Assembly (NCBI RefSeq): GCF_000143415.4
Contig: NW_003314262.1
Span: 674,392 to 738,391, forward strand
DNA from: Selaginella moellendorffii
Taxonomy: Eukaryota > Streptophyta > Lycopodiopsida > Selaginellales > Selaginellaceae
DNA length: 64,000 bases
Direction of reading: 5' to 3'
In this document: one piece after another, positions 9,954 to 20,739 of the stretch
Position numbering within the stretch: the first letter of the stretch is position 1
Layout: each line of letters opens with the position of its first letter
Translations under genes and position numbers: made by a program
Notes under the pieces: model-generated
Databases searched by the model: none
Told to the model about the DNA's origin: nothing
What the model saw: the letters and a program-made list of their open reading frames with translations, nothing else

Positions 9954-12752
9954 ATGTCGTGTGCGTCTTCGTCTTCCAAGCGAGCTCCTCCGGCGCTTGG
10001 CTATGGCAGCAACGAGGCTAGGGCACGCTACGAGGCTTATTCTCGGCTGCAAGCGACGGCGCTAGCCTTTGGAGAGCAGCTGTCTATCCCGGAGATTGTG
10101 GCCGTGGGAGGCCAGTCGGATGGTAAGAGCTCGCTCCTGGAAGCACTGCTGGGATTTAGGTTCAATGTCCGCGAGGTGGAGATGGGCACTCGTCGCCCTC
10201 TCGTGCTCCAGATGATCCACGAGCCAGCGGCGGTGGATCCGCGATGCCGACTGCAGGTACTGCTAGTAGCAAGTGAAGTCGCTGCCTAGAAATTCCTTAC
10301 ATTCTTTTGCGTTTCAGCACGAGGACGACGAGGAGTATGGGCCTGTCATAGTTCCGCATTATGCTGTGGCTGAGGCAATCAAATTAAGGACCGAAGAACA
10401 TCTCAAGAAGATCCGCGCGGCAGTCAGCTCCAAGCCAATTGTGATGCGTGTGGAGTATGCGTATTGTCCCAATCTCACCATCATCGATACACCGGGTTTT
10501 ATACTCAAGGTAGCGCTTCTAACTAGTGTTACTAGTCCTCCGTTTTATACATTTTTCTACTTTTCATATGGCAGGCGAAGAAAGGCGAACCAGAGAGTAC
10601 ACCCGATGATATCCTTCAGATGGTCCGGGCACTGGCATTGCCACCAAACAGGCTGCTGTTGTTCTTACAGCAAAGTAGCGTCGAGTGGTGCTCCTCCTTG
10701 TGGCTGGATACAGTTCGCTCCATAGATCCTGGTTTCCATCGCACTGTGGTGGTTGTTTCCAAGTTTGATAACAGGCTGGGGGTAAGTCTCTCTCTTCCTT
10801 TTTCTCGTGGCTGATACCCATGTTTCCTTCAGGAGTTTGCGGAGAAGTGGGAAGTTGACCGCTATCTCAGTGCTGGGGGTTATCTAGGTGACCATGTTCG
10901 TCCTTTTTTCGTTGCCTTGCCAAAGGACAGGGGATCTGTTACAAACGAGGAGTTTCGTAGTCAAATTGCCAGCGTAGATGCAGAGGTGTTAAAGCATCTC
11001 CGCGAAAGGATCAGTGGTGGGTTTAGTGAGGACAAATACAGTGGCAGCATTGGATTTGGAAACCTCCGCAACTATTTGGAAGCTGAACTCCAGCGAAGGT
11101 AAGAGGTGAATTATGAGTTCCCGAACTAGCTCCTTTGTGAATCTGCAGGTACCGAGAAGCAGCTCCAGCTACACTCGCTCTGCTCGAGCGAAGATGCAAC
11201 GAAGTTGCTGCAGAACTTGCGACTGCAGATGCAAAGCTCTCCACTGCAGGTGATATTGCCTCATTGCGAAAATCTGCGATGATACATACGGCGGCTGTAG
11301 CAGGTCACATGGTACGTCTCTGGGATCAGCTTTTAAAATGTTTAGTTGTTTGTATGTTTTGTGGACAGGGAGGTTTGCTGCATGGTGCTGCAGACCTGGA
11401 TCCTCTAGAGTGGGGATTGACAACAGATGAAGAACGGGTACAAAGCGGAGCGAAAAAGTGGCCAGGCCTTACAGCTGACATCCAGCCTCCGAATGCGATT
11501 CTAAAACTCTATGGAGGAGCTTCTTTCGAGCGGGTTCTTACCGAATTCAAGTGTGCCGCCTGTTCACTTGAATGTCCTTCTATTTCAAGAGAGACTGTGA
11601 GTCTGTTGTGATGTTGACTCCTTGGTTCTTACAAGTTTTCCAGGTTGCAAATGTCTTGCTTGCACATGTGGGACGATCGGGAGGAACATTTGCCGCTGCC
11701 GCGTCAATCGCTCGTGCAGCTGCACAATCATGGCTTGGACCACTTCTTGATACTGTTTGTGATCGCCTTGGTCACGTTCTTCGTAATCTTTTTGATCTGG
11801 CCGTTGAGCGCATTCGTACTCAAGACTCCACGAATAGTAAGTTGCTAGAGAGAGCTTTCAACAACTTGTTCCTGATTTATCTGTGCTTCTTCATACTGCA
11901 GGCGTGACAGGCTATGTGGCCTTCCAGGCAGCTGTGAGACAAGCACACGAGGGTTTCGTCCAGGAGCTGGTGAAAGAATGCAAAGGTTTGGTGCGGCACG
12001 AGTTGGCGGCAATCACGAGCCCTTACTCACATCTAAACTTCTGGGAGAATAGCTTTGGCGATGGGATTACTGCGGACATGCACGGTGCAGTGACTGACGC
12101 TGTGACAGAAGAATTGGAAAATCAAGCTCCTCAAGGTTCCTCTAAGCCTCAAGCTGCAGCTAGAGTCTCAGACTGCCCGCTGAAAGAAAGTCAACTTACT
12201 ATACCGGAAACGCCGTCTCCGGAGCAGTCGAGCAGTGACGCCAAGAGGAAGGAGTACGCCATTGCAAGCGGGAGGATTGCCGACGTCACCTTTGCGACAA
12301 GGAAACGCCATGGAATGCCTGTGGGAGCTGTCAGCACTCGCATTGGACCGCTGAAAGAGGCCAGGCACAGCCTCAACAAAACTAAATCGGTGTACGACGA
12401 GGTGTGTTCCCTGGCCATCGAGCAATTCACGCGGATCAGAGAAGTTCTCGTCGAGCGCAGCGTCCCGGCTGCGTTAAATGCTGGCTTTCTCACGCCATGG
12501 TAAGGCCGATCTAGTTACTGTTTCTGCTGCTAACGAGTCTAGAGTGTTGTTGTGGATGCATATAGCCAGGAGCGACTTGCTCTGGCACTGGGGCTGGAGC
12601 TCTTTGCAGTGAGCGACGAGCAGTTTATGGACATGTTCGTGGCACCAGGCATGCTGGAGCAGCTGGAAAACGAGCGCGCATCCCTCCAGAAACGCTACAA
12701 GACTCTGCGATCGTGCCTCCATGAATTTCGCACGCTAGCTCGTTCTCTTTGA
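9954..12752 (+). CDS. DRP5A: Dynamin-related protein 5A (cytokinesis dynamin)
   Basis: This large GTPase matches plant DRP5A, which localises to the cell plate and acts in cytokinesis. The GTPase domain shows G1 GGQSDGKSS, the switch/G2 region EMGTRRPL, G3 LTIIDTPGF and G4 VVVSKFDNR. The middle and C-terminal regions follow the DRP5A pattern closely (LKLYGGASFERV, SRETVANVLLAH across an intron, then IREVLVERSVPAALNAGFLT, FMDMFVAPGMLEQLENERAS and the end EFRTLARSL). A TIPETPSPEQ segment in the variable region is a plausible CDK site. It has no PH domain or proline-rich domain, as expected for DRP5. The true start is the ATG at 9954; the frame is open slightly upstream only from a GTG. There are about ten short introns. 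Confidence 0.93.
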
Positions 12753-13125
12753 CAAGGTAAGACTTTTACAATTTCACGATAGATTTGCTTCCTTATACAT
12801 TAAATTGGACTAGTAGTAACGAAAACTTACAGGTTCTCTGGAAGAAAACGCTGGATTGATTAACTATCTTACAGTCCTAGTTCAAAAGGTATTTCAAAGT
12901 TGATAATTTGACGAGGCGACCTTTCGCCTCTTGTTATTCATCACCCAGGAAATTCAAAACCTCTGGCTTCTAGGTTCAGAATGTCTTGCCAGTCGCGTAC
13001 AAGGTCTCTAGTCACATCCGACCAGGCCAGGTGTCCGAGCAACGGGATCGACGAAACGTCCAGGCTCTGCAAACAAGCCGCTCCCTAACATTGCAATTGA
13101 TCATTTCCTTTTATTGAATTCATCA

Positions 13126-13287
13126 GTGTTGTTGTGGATGCGTGCAGCCAGGAGTGACTTGCACTGGCACTACTGGAGGTTTTTGCAGTAAACGACATGT
13201 TTATGGCTCCGGGCATCGAAAACCAGCGCGCATCTCTCGAGGAGACTCTCTCCATGAGATTCGTGCTTCTCTTTGACAAGGTGAGAC
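13126..13287 (+). pseudogene. Degenerate tandem copy of the last DRP5A exon
   Basis: This stretch repeats the intron end and last exon of DRP5A (12544-12767) about 580 bp downstream. Both copies share TGTTGTTGTGGATGC, the CAG acceptor, CCAGGAG, GACATGTT, ATGGC-CC-GGCAT, AACCAGCGCGCATC-like text and CTCTTTGACAAGGT. The copy has an in-frame TGA at its third codon and about 60 bp of internal deletions, so it cannot encode the tail. The flanking 12768-13125 holds nothing else I recognise. Confidence 0.8.
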
Positions 13288-13346
13288 TACCAATTTTGTA
13301 GAGTTTTCATCTTGTACATTCAAGGTTAACAAGCTGGCCAGTGAAT

Positions 13347-16123
13347 TCATCTGTCATTAAAGTGGGGTGATTGATCGTATGCAAAGATTTTTGTTACAAA
13401 AACGACGCTACCTCGCAGCTCGTGTGGCATGAAATCTTCTGCTGTCCTGAAGCATTTTTCTGGAGAGTAGCAGCTCAAGTTCGTCACCTGGCTTGTGTAG
13501 AGACAAGCAAATCTTTCGACCTGTAACACGAAGAGCTCAAATTCTTATTCCATAGCTTGTAATAACTCGCACCTGATGGGCAAATCGAGAGGTTTGATGC
13601 CCAGCTTTCATAAGCTGTCCCCATGTTTTATGAAACTGCAATAAGCAAGGTATAAAAAGCCTACACCTTCTCTTCAAGAAAATCCAAACCTGCTCATGAA
13701 ATTTGCGTTGCATGGTCCGATGGCTCTTTTGGACTTCATCTCTTTCCCTCTGAAATCAAGTGAGAAACGTTTTTCGTTCGTAAGGCATGTTTTACCTGCA
13801 ATGCTTCTCGCTTTTCTTGCAAAGGGCTCTCCTCCTCCTTGGTTCCTTTAAAATACCTGTGTTGCCAAAAATCCCAACATTTGTCTGAAAATATAGAGCT
13901 TTACAGAACATACTTCAAGGTCCACTCCAACTTCTGTAACTCATCTTCGATCTCCTCACGGCTATGGCGAAGTCTTTGAATTTCCTGGGTGATCGATGAA
14001 TAACAAGAAGTGAGCTTGCCTGATCAACTTTGATATACCTTTTGAACCGCTCTGGACGACTGTAAGAGCTCAACTTCCCGGTCAAGCTCGGGTACGACGA
14101 GCATTGTACGCCAACCTAGGATTTAAGCTTCTAGCAGAGTTATAACGAGAAAGCTTTTGAAGTACCAAGTTGCTTTTTGCTGCGGAGGATGTCGCCATAT
14201 ATATGATCTCCACAATACAACACCTGTAATTAAAAGTTAACTCCCGGGTTAACCAGACACCTGCGAACCTGAGCGCCGGCATCAATCGCAAGCAGCTTGT
14301 GTAGGTGTGACACTGTTCCTCCCTGGCGCATTTGATACGAGCTGAATGTGAGCTTCCAGATCCAGACAGTGTGATGAAGTTCTTGCCTGGTATACTTTCG
14401 AGGCTTGTCTTGTTGTAGAGAGCGGGATCAGCCCAATCTAAGACAAAGACCCAGTCAAATCCGCTGAAAAGGTATAAAAGGTAGCACCGTACCTGAGGAA
14501 CTGGTGTGCCATTGTCCGTGTTGTGAAGCATACCTGTCTTAACATCTACAGCAAACAGAGGCGCCTGATTGCCATCCATGAAAAAGGACGGCTTGGCACT
14601 GGGGAAAAAAAAAAAACGAAAAATGAAGATATGAACGATGCTAAATGGTCATTGGTAGTGAATCTGCATCTACCTGGCCGTAATGACGAGGTCGAAGTAA
14701 TCGAGCCAGTTCTTGTCGGCGGAGAAGAGGAAGTTCATCACAACATGCGTATAATCCCACAAACTAAACGTAGAAACAACTTTGGCAGGAAGTCAGCAGA
14801 AAGAATTCTTTCACCTGTTGGTGACCAAGAATGTCAAGCGGCCAGACTCGCGCAGCATTTTAAGCATTGAGATTAGCTGCTCATCAGCATATATGTACCT
14901 GAGAAAAGGCACTGAGCTTTTTAGCAGCTTGTAGACACATGCTGCTTACTTGGAAGGATCATCAGCGACCGCTTGCTTCAACGTACCATCCCTGTGGCAC
15001 AAGTCGACCGCGGCACGAACATCTTTGTAGATTTCAGCATATCTGCAAGAAAAGAAATAAAAAAGTGGCGGTCAGCGAAAAAGAAACGTACACAAGAAGA
15101 GAAACACGTACGTGGGAACTACAGGAACATCGTTCTCACAATAGACCCTGCACGAAGGAAACAACAAAATTTGCATATAGTTGTCAAGGAAAACAAGTAT
15201 AGTACTCTGGCTGGGACGGAAAAAGTTCTGGATCAGTGTCTTTGAGCTCAACAAGCTGAGCAAAGAGATACGCCTCTGCCAAGGAGAACAAGGTGTCGAT
15301 AAGCGCATAATCAGGCTCATCATAAGAGTCACGGGAGAGCGTATTCCCGTAAGTTGCCGTCCTCTCTTCTCTGGACAGCTCCTGGAATCCATGATAAGCA
15401 ACCTTGACATACTTGTGGCGATCCATCTGTTACTAGGTTTCGTTACAACTTACGATAGGAAGAGCGCTAAACCAACCTTGAGAATGTTTCCACGACGTTT
15501 GTCAAGCACCAAGCCTCTCACCATGTACTTCCAATCGAACATCCAGTCCAATATCTGTTCGTGTAGAGCGCGAGTGATACGGAATTTCGTGTAGTAGTAG
15601 TATGGAAACTCTTGCCTGGCGGGGGTAGCCGAGATTGTAGACGAGCTTCTTGGCAGTGGCTTGGTAGGCGAGCAGCTCAAAAGTCTCTGGCCTGTACTGC
15701 GCAAGCGTGTAGTCGAGATCAAATCCCACCGCCGAGATGCTCCTCATGTTGAGTGCCCGGTTGCAATAGATCATGGTCCTGTGATCAAGGCCAGTAGCCG
15801 CACGCGATGGTGGCGGCACAGCCTCGCGATGATGTGCTAACCATCACACCGTCAATCCTGTGAATTCGTGACCGTGAGCGAGGGATTGGCTTACCATTGT
15901 GTGAATTGGTGGATGAATCCGCCCATACTGGCGCTGGCGCTGGCGATGGCGATGGCGATGAAGTGGTAGCGGTGGTGTAGAGCTGCACCAATCTAAGATT
16001 TCCCTGGCACCACAGAGATCCATGAGGAGGAGGAGGAGGAGGAGAAAGAGCGGGACAAGGATGGCGACGAGGGAGATTGAATGCAGCTAGTCTTCGGAGA
16101 GCTTGCACAAATCTTGGCCCCAT
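13347..16123 (-). CDS. HAD-superfamily cytosolic-type 5'-nucleotidase (PF05761) with N-terminal presequence
   Basis: This is a HAD phosphohydrolase of the 5'-nucleotidase family, similar in text to the Arabidopsis At2g23890-type protein. The HAD catalytic motif is VGFDLDYTLAQY; then come WMFDWKYMVRGLVLDKRRGN, DRHKYVKVAYHGF and DEPDYALIDTLFSLAEAY. Further motifs are AKPSFF with MLHNTDNGTPVPQ, GWRTMLVVPELDRE, a coiled-coil stretch and the end VERFACLYTSQVTNL. The 5' end is inferred: an exon from ATG 16123 encoding a basic presequence (MGPRFVQALRRLAAFNLPRR) joins across a 58-bp intron (15837-15894) in phase to the exon containing GLDHRTMIYCNRALNM. That start suggests mitochondrial or plastid import. 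If wrong, the first ATG of the core exon is at 15774. There are more than ten short introns. Confidence 0.82.
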
Positions 16124-16206
16124 TCCTCTCGCCGCCTCATCTACAAAAGGATGCCAAGCCACTGCTAGCCTAGGGCTCTGGAATATTCTACTCCCCTCAC
16201 AAAACT

Positions 16207-16827
16207 CTATTCGTGGACTCGTGAAGCTCCTCCTCCCATTCTCTGGTAGCAGCTCGCAAGCATCTGGCGGGCAGCGTCCGCAGCGGCCGATTGTGGGGAG
16301 GAATCGAGCGCGAGGCATTCTTCCAGATCGGCAATGGCGGCCTTCACCCCTCGCTTGGTCTTGAATGCGTCGAGGCTGATGGACGCGCGCTTGATCAGCG
16401 CCTCCACCCTCTCCGACTCCGACAGGCTCTTGGACGCCGGCGGCGACAGCGCCGTGTTGAGCGATCGCAGCGCGGCAGTGAGGTGTCCCAGGTGTTGCAG
16501 TGCCAGCGCCTTGACGATGTGAGGCGCGGCGTCCCGCGGATCGCAGGCGATGGCCACATCGCACTCGCGGATGGCATCCCGCGCCAGAGACGAGCTCTTG
16601 CCCCTGTTCCTCCTCCCCTCGTCCGGTAGCTCCTTGCGCTGCCGCCGTGCTCGGGCCAGCAGATGGGCCGCCGCCATGAAATGCTGGCGACAATCTGCCC
16701 GCTGCTGCGACTTGCGCCTCCACCACCCCGATCTGCCACCGCCCAGCATGCCATTCCAACGTGCCAGCCCCCACACGAGCGCCATGGCCAGCGCGAAGCA
16801 CGCCATCCACGCATCCACCCGCTCCAT
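16207..16827 (-). CDS. Small TPR-like protein
   Basis: This is an intronless protein of 206 residues matching an uncharacterised plant TPR-like family. It has a helix pair AAAHLLARARRQRK, then ARDAIRECDVAIACDPRDAA, HIVKALALQHLGHLTAALRS and LNTALSPPASKSLSESERVE with ALIKRASISL. It ends with AAIADLEECLALD. The first 28 residues are hydrophobic (ACFALAMALVWGLARW) and could be a membrane anchor. Homologues often begin near the AAAHLL helix, so an internal start (MAAAHLL) is possible. The stop is 83 bp from the ATG proposed for the 5'-nucleotidase, and the start is 29 bp from the divergent methyltransferase ATG. Function unknown; TPRs imply protein binding. Confidence 0.75.
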   Translation of the reverse strand: MERVDAWMACFALAMALVWGLARWNGMLGGGRSGWWRRKSQQRADCRQHFMAAAHLLARARRQRKELPDEGRRNRGKSSSLARDAIRECDVAIACDPRDAAPHIVKALALQHLGHLTAALRSLNTALSPPASKSLSESERVEALIKRASISLDAFKTKRGVKAAIADLEECLALDSSPQSAAADAARQMLASCYQRMGGGASRVHE

Positions 16828-16856
16828 TTTAGGGTTCTTCAGCTAGGTCTTAACGA

Positions 16857-17504
16857 ATGGAGGAAGCCACGGAGCTTGTCCACATTGTCAAGGGCGTGGC
16901 GGCCCCGGTGGTGATCCGCGAGCAGCGCTCCAGAGGCCTATCGTTCCAGGTGTGGCCAGCGGCATCGGCATTGTGCAGCTTCCTCGAGGAGAAGCAAACA
17001 GAGTGGATGGTTCCGGGCGCGAGCGTGCTCGAGCTGGGATCGGGCCCAGGCTTGGTAGGCCTTGTGGCTGCACGGCTGGGCGCCGCCAGGGTGCTACTCA
17101 CGGATCTTCCACAGGCCATTCCAAATCTCGCATACAACGCCCAGCGAAACTTCCCTGGCGATGGTGGCGCGGTGATTGAGGCACGGACGCTGCGCTGGGG
17201 CGTGGAGGAGGACGTGGCGCAGCTTGCTCAGGACTGGAGCTTCGACTTGATCGTGGCCTCGGATGTTGTCTACTACGACTATCTCTTCCAGCCTCTGCTG
17301 CAAACGCTCAAATGGCTCCTGTCGTCGTCGCCGCCGCAGGAGCGCCCCCCCAAAGTCTTGCTCGCGCACATCCGGAGGTGGACGAAAGACACCAAGTTCT
17401 TCAAGATGGCGCGCAAGTCATTCCAGGTGGAGGTTGTAGCCACGTATCCCCCGCCACCCGGGAACAAGAAGCCAGTCGTCATTTACTCCCTCGCTGCCCG
17501 ATGA
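16857..17504 (+). CDS. METTL21-family protein-lysine methyltransferase (Methyltransf_16)
   Basis: This intronless 215-residue class I SAM-dependent methyltransferase belongs to the group that methylates lysines in chaperones and translation factors. Motif I is VLELGSGPGLVGLVAARLGA, post-I is VLLTDLPQAIPN, and the family signature motif is DLIVASDVVYYDYLFQPLL, matching the [DE]xxY-type catalytic motif. The N-terminus carries the usual beta hairpin before the fold (VIREQRSRGLSFQVWPAAS). Substrate unknown. It converges on the uroporphyrinogen synthase-like gene with only 9 bp between stop codons. Confidence 0.88.
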   Translation: MEEATELVHIVKGVAAPVVIREQRSRGLSFQVWPAASALCSFLEEKQTEWMVPGASVLELGSGPGLVGLVAARLGAARVLLTDLPQAIPNLAYNAQRNFPGDGGAVIEARTLRWGVEEDVAQLAQDWSFDLIVASDVVYYDYLFQPLLQTLKWLLSSSPPQERPPKVLLAHIRRWTKDTKFFKMARKSFQVEVVATYPPPPGNKKPVVIYSLAAR

Positions 17505-17513
17505 ATGAATCAA

Positions 17514-18380
17514 TCAATCCAATCTTTTGCGGAAATGCGAGACGAGGAGGTCGGCCAGATCCGTGAAGCTGTTGAATCGGTGGCCAACCACATCAACGTC
17601 GACTCCCAGCCGCTTGGCACCCCGGGCGGTGACAGGGCCGAAGGCCACCAGCACGCACGGCCAGAGCGAAGCGATCGTGAGGTGGTGAGCGTGGAGCGCC
17701 ATGAGCAGCCCCTCCACCTCGGCGGTGCTGGTGAAGACGAGCGCATCAACTGCGCCGGCGAGCAGCGGCGTGACGCTGGCGGAGCCGGTCCACGAGGTAG
17801 CGTAGGCGTCCAGCCGCTCGACGTCCCAGCCGTGGCGCTGGAGCGCCGCCACGAAGTTTGGGACCACGTCCGGCTCGGATAGCCCGCCGCAGGCGTAGGG
17901 AACCGGGCAAAGCAGCCGGCGTCCAGCGCCATCGCCCAGCTCCTCCACCAGTGCGTCGGGTGTCGCCACCCGGGGCACCACCACCGTCAACCTCTGCTGC
18001 TCGCGGTGCTCCTTGAACAAGTCCAGCTCCTGGATGAGCTCGGCGTCCTTGCCCAGCGCCCCCACCACCAGTTCCGCGCAGCCAGATAATCGCACTTCTC
18101 CAAGAGCGTGCGCGATGGATGCGATGCCGGACCTGGACGTGAAGGCGATGCAGCTATAGGTGTGGAGGGCAGAGACGGCGCGGCGGACACTGGATTGGGT
18201 GTGTGGCGTGCGCTCCACGGCTATGGTGGGGCACGAGACTGTGGCGGCTCCCTCCCTGTCTAGTGCTTGCTCCAGGCGGGGCGCGTAGCTGCCGGGTGCC
18301 GTGAATGCCACTCGCAATCCCCGGAGTCGCCCATGGCCGAGAGCAGCGCTGCATTTCCATGGCGTATGCCCTAGCTCCAT
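17514..18380 (-). CDS. Uroporphyrinogen-III synthase-like protein (HemD fold)
   Basis: This intronless 288-residue protein has the HemD two-domain layout. An N-terminal half starts LRGLRVAFTAPGSYAPRLEQ and includes YSCIAFTSRSGI. A second half has DVERLDAYATSW and DALVFTSTAEVEGLL, and ends WPCVLVAFGPVTARGAKRLG. HemD converts hydroxymethylbilane to uroporphyrinogen III in plastid tetrapyrrole synthesis. Sequence conservation in this family is low, so the fold is more certain than the activity. No long transit peptide is obvious, which leaves room for a paralogue of the main plastid enzyme. It is head-to-head with the next gene (78 bp between proposed starts). Confidence 0.75.
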   Translation of the reverse strand: MELGHTPWKCSAALGHGRLRGLRVAFTAPGSYAPRLEQALDREGAATVSCPTIAVERTPHTQSSVRRAVSALHTYSCIAFTSRSGIASIAHALGEVRLSGCAELVVGALGKDAELIQELDLFKEHREQQRLTVVVPRVATPDALVEELGDGAGRRLLCPVPYACGGLSEPDVVPNFVAALQRHGWDVERLDAYATSWTGSASVTPLLAGAVDALVFTSTAEVEGLLMALHAHHLTIASLWPCVLVAFGPVTARGAKRLGVDVDVVGHRFNSFTDLADLLVSHFRKRLD

Positions 18381-18458
18381 TGCTGGACACGTGGCACATA
18401 AAGCCCTAATCCTCGCAAAAAGAGATAAGGAGATCCTTTGCTATCTCCATCTTCTACG

Positions 18459-20668
18459 ATGCCGCCCGGAGCACAAGCTTTTCCTCTTGCTCTTCCTGCC
18501 CAGGTCGGTCACCACTTGGCACTTCTCCTTGCCTTGATCTCGCGAGGTTGATGGAACTCAACTGGTGAGCGCAGGGGGTGGTGGCGGAGGCACGGATCTC
18601 CCTGGATGACTTGCACAAGAGGATGCAGCAGAGCGAGGGCAACGCGTCCAGCATCGAGCGGCAACTCAACGACGTCCGGACGCACCTCAAGGCGCTGCGC
18701 GACCAGGTGACGCTCGACGAGACAAACGTGCAGAGCATCGACCTCGACTCCATCGCCGCATGCCTCAAGTCGCACGCCGATGAGCATGATCCGGAACATG
18801 TCCATGCCGCGGACAATCCCGATCGCGAAGAGGTGCAGCTGGCTCTGGAAGGAGTCGACGCCGACTTCACAAGGCTGAAGCACAAGGTTGACGAGGTCCA
18901 GGCCGAGCTCCAGATCTCATGGATGTCTCTCACCACGCTGCAGCTCCAAGTGGAGGCCAAGCGCGGCGGTTGCGGCGCAATGCTGCTGGGTGATCAACTC
19001 GGCGGCAAGAACAGGACGCTGGAGCAGCTCAGTGGCTCGTATGAGCGCCTCCGCCACGCTTTCATCGACAAGGAGGAGGAGCTGAGGCGCGAGAGGCAGC
19101 TGGCCAGCAACACGCTCACGGCGCTGGCTGTGACGCACAGGGACATGGACCTCAAGATTGAGTCCGTCAACCGGGAACTGGAGCGTCTCAAGGCTCTGGC
19201 GGTGCAGCTCCGGGACTGGTGCTCGGCCACGGAGATGATGGCCGATGAGCAGTGCACACAGCTCAAGCAACTCAGGGCGGATCTCGCATCCATTGCTTCC
19301 CGCCTGCTTCACATGATCGACTGGGGTGACCCTGCTCCCAAGCAAGAAGCTCACGATGACAAGCTGTTCCAGAACGTTGAGGAAGCTTGTTCCGCTGCTG
19401 CCACTGCTGGCCATGGTGTTGCGCCCCAGCCACCTCCACCACCACCCCGGGGGGACATGTTCCAGGCGATGTCCAACCGACTCGAGGTGCTGGTGCAAGA
19501 GTTGAGGTCGGGAAGGGCGGAGCAGGACAAGATGATCGACTCGCTGTGGTCGCCACCTTTGTGTGGAGACCCTTCTCCACGAGGAGAAGAAGTCATGGAC
19601 AAGGGCCCGAACGTGGGGAAGCGAAAGCTTTCAGAGGCTTTCATTGTTGGTCAGCAACAACAACAACAGCAGCAGCAGCAGCAGCTGGTTGGCGATGAGA
19701 TTGCCGATCGAGAAAAGGCATTTTTGTCGCAGAAGAAGGCGTTCTTGAGCGGCTTGCGTGAATCTTTCCAGAGGGTGCGGCGGAGGGAGGTGGCGTGCGC
19801 GAGCCTAGACAGGCGTCTGCTCAAGGCCCGGCTGCTGCTGGAGCAAGCGCAACGGGGCTGCATGAGCTCCGACTCGGTGTCCATGAAGTCCAAGCGGCAG
19901 ATCGAGCAGGCGTACAAGGAGCTCGTCCACGTCCAGCGAGACATCGACAACATCAAGGCGGTGAGCCTGGTGGAGCGCCAGGAACTGTCCACCGAGCTGG
20001 TGGGCGATGATCATCATCCGCCGCGGGAGCTGTCGGAACTGCTACTGTGCTCGTCGTCGTCGTCGCCGCCGCCGCCGCAAGCCTCGACATCATCCAATGC
20101 GGCCCAGCAGCAGCAGTTCGTGTCGCTGTGTGGCGGCGAGGTTGGGAGGGTCAAGGGCGAGCTGGGACGTCAGGTGGAGCTCAACCTCAGGCTCAAGCAG
20201 CAGGTGGCCAAGCTGTGCCTGCAGGCGGAGCGAGCCGAGGGGATGGTGGCGGTGGAGAGGCTGGAGGTGGACAAGCTGCGGCAGCAGGTCCAAGGCATCA
20301 GCGATCGGCTCAAGCACGAGGCGCGCTGCCTCCACGAGTCGCACACGGCGGCGCTGCGTGCTCGGGACGCGACCATCGAGCAGCTGCGCAGGCAAGTGGA
20401 GAGGGACGAGACGCGCAAGCTGCTCAAGGCGGCGCTGGACAAGAACGAGGAGCTGAGCGTGGAGAGGGAGGCGCTGGTGGCCAAGCTCGGGGGCCAGGAC
20501 TTGGATCTGCTCAAGCTCCGCAACGAGAATGTGTGCTTGGTGGTGGAGAAGATTGCGTTTGAAGGGTCGGCGCGAGCGCTGCAGGACAAGATGGCCAACC
20601 TCATGACCAAGCTGGCGCAGACCAAGCAGCACTGGAAGCGATTTGTTGTCTACTGCCAAACATTTTAA
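18459..20668 (+). CDS. Large coiled-coil protein, not recognised
   Basis: I do not recognise this family. It is about 710 residues, almost entirely heptad-rich coiled coil (for example LDDLHKRMQQSEG, LKHKVDEVQAELQIS, RLKQQVAKLCLQAERAEG). A less ordered middle holds a run of prolines, a KRK basic motif (NVGKRKLSEAF, possible nuclear signal), poly-Gln from a CAA/CAG repeat near 19650-19685 and a poly-Ser/Pro stretch near 20055-20080. The continuous frame begins at 18575 without an ATG. I propose a 15-codon first exon (18459-18503, MPPGAQAFPLALPAQ) joined in phase over a 71-bp intron ending GCAG at 18574. The main exon is unusually long for this window. A scaffold or structural role is only inference. 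Confidence 0.6.
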
Positions 20669-20739
20669 ACCATCTGTATGTTCTATGATCTTAACTAGGC
20701 TTGGTAGGGTTCATATCTATAGAGAGGAGAGAGCGAGGG

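Noticed and set aside
18994-20659. Several long minus-strand frames opposite the coiled-coil gene
   Set aside because: They mirror the GC-rich coding strand, show no domain and lack splice context.
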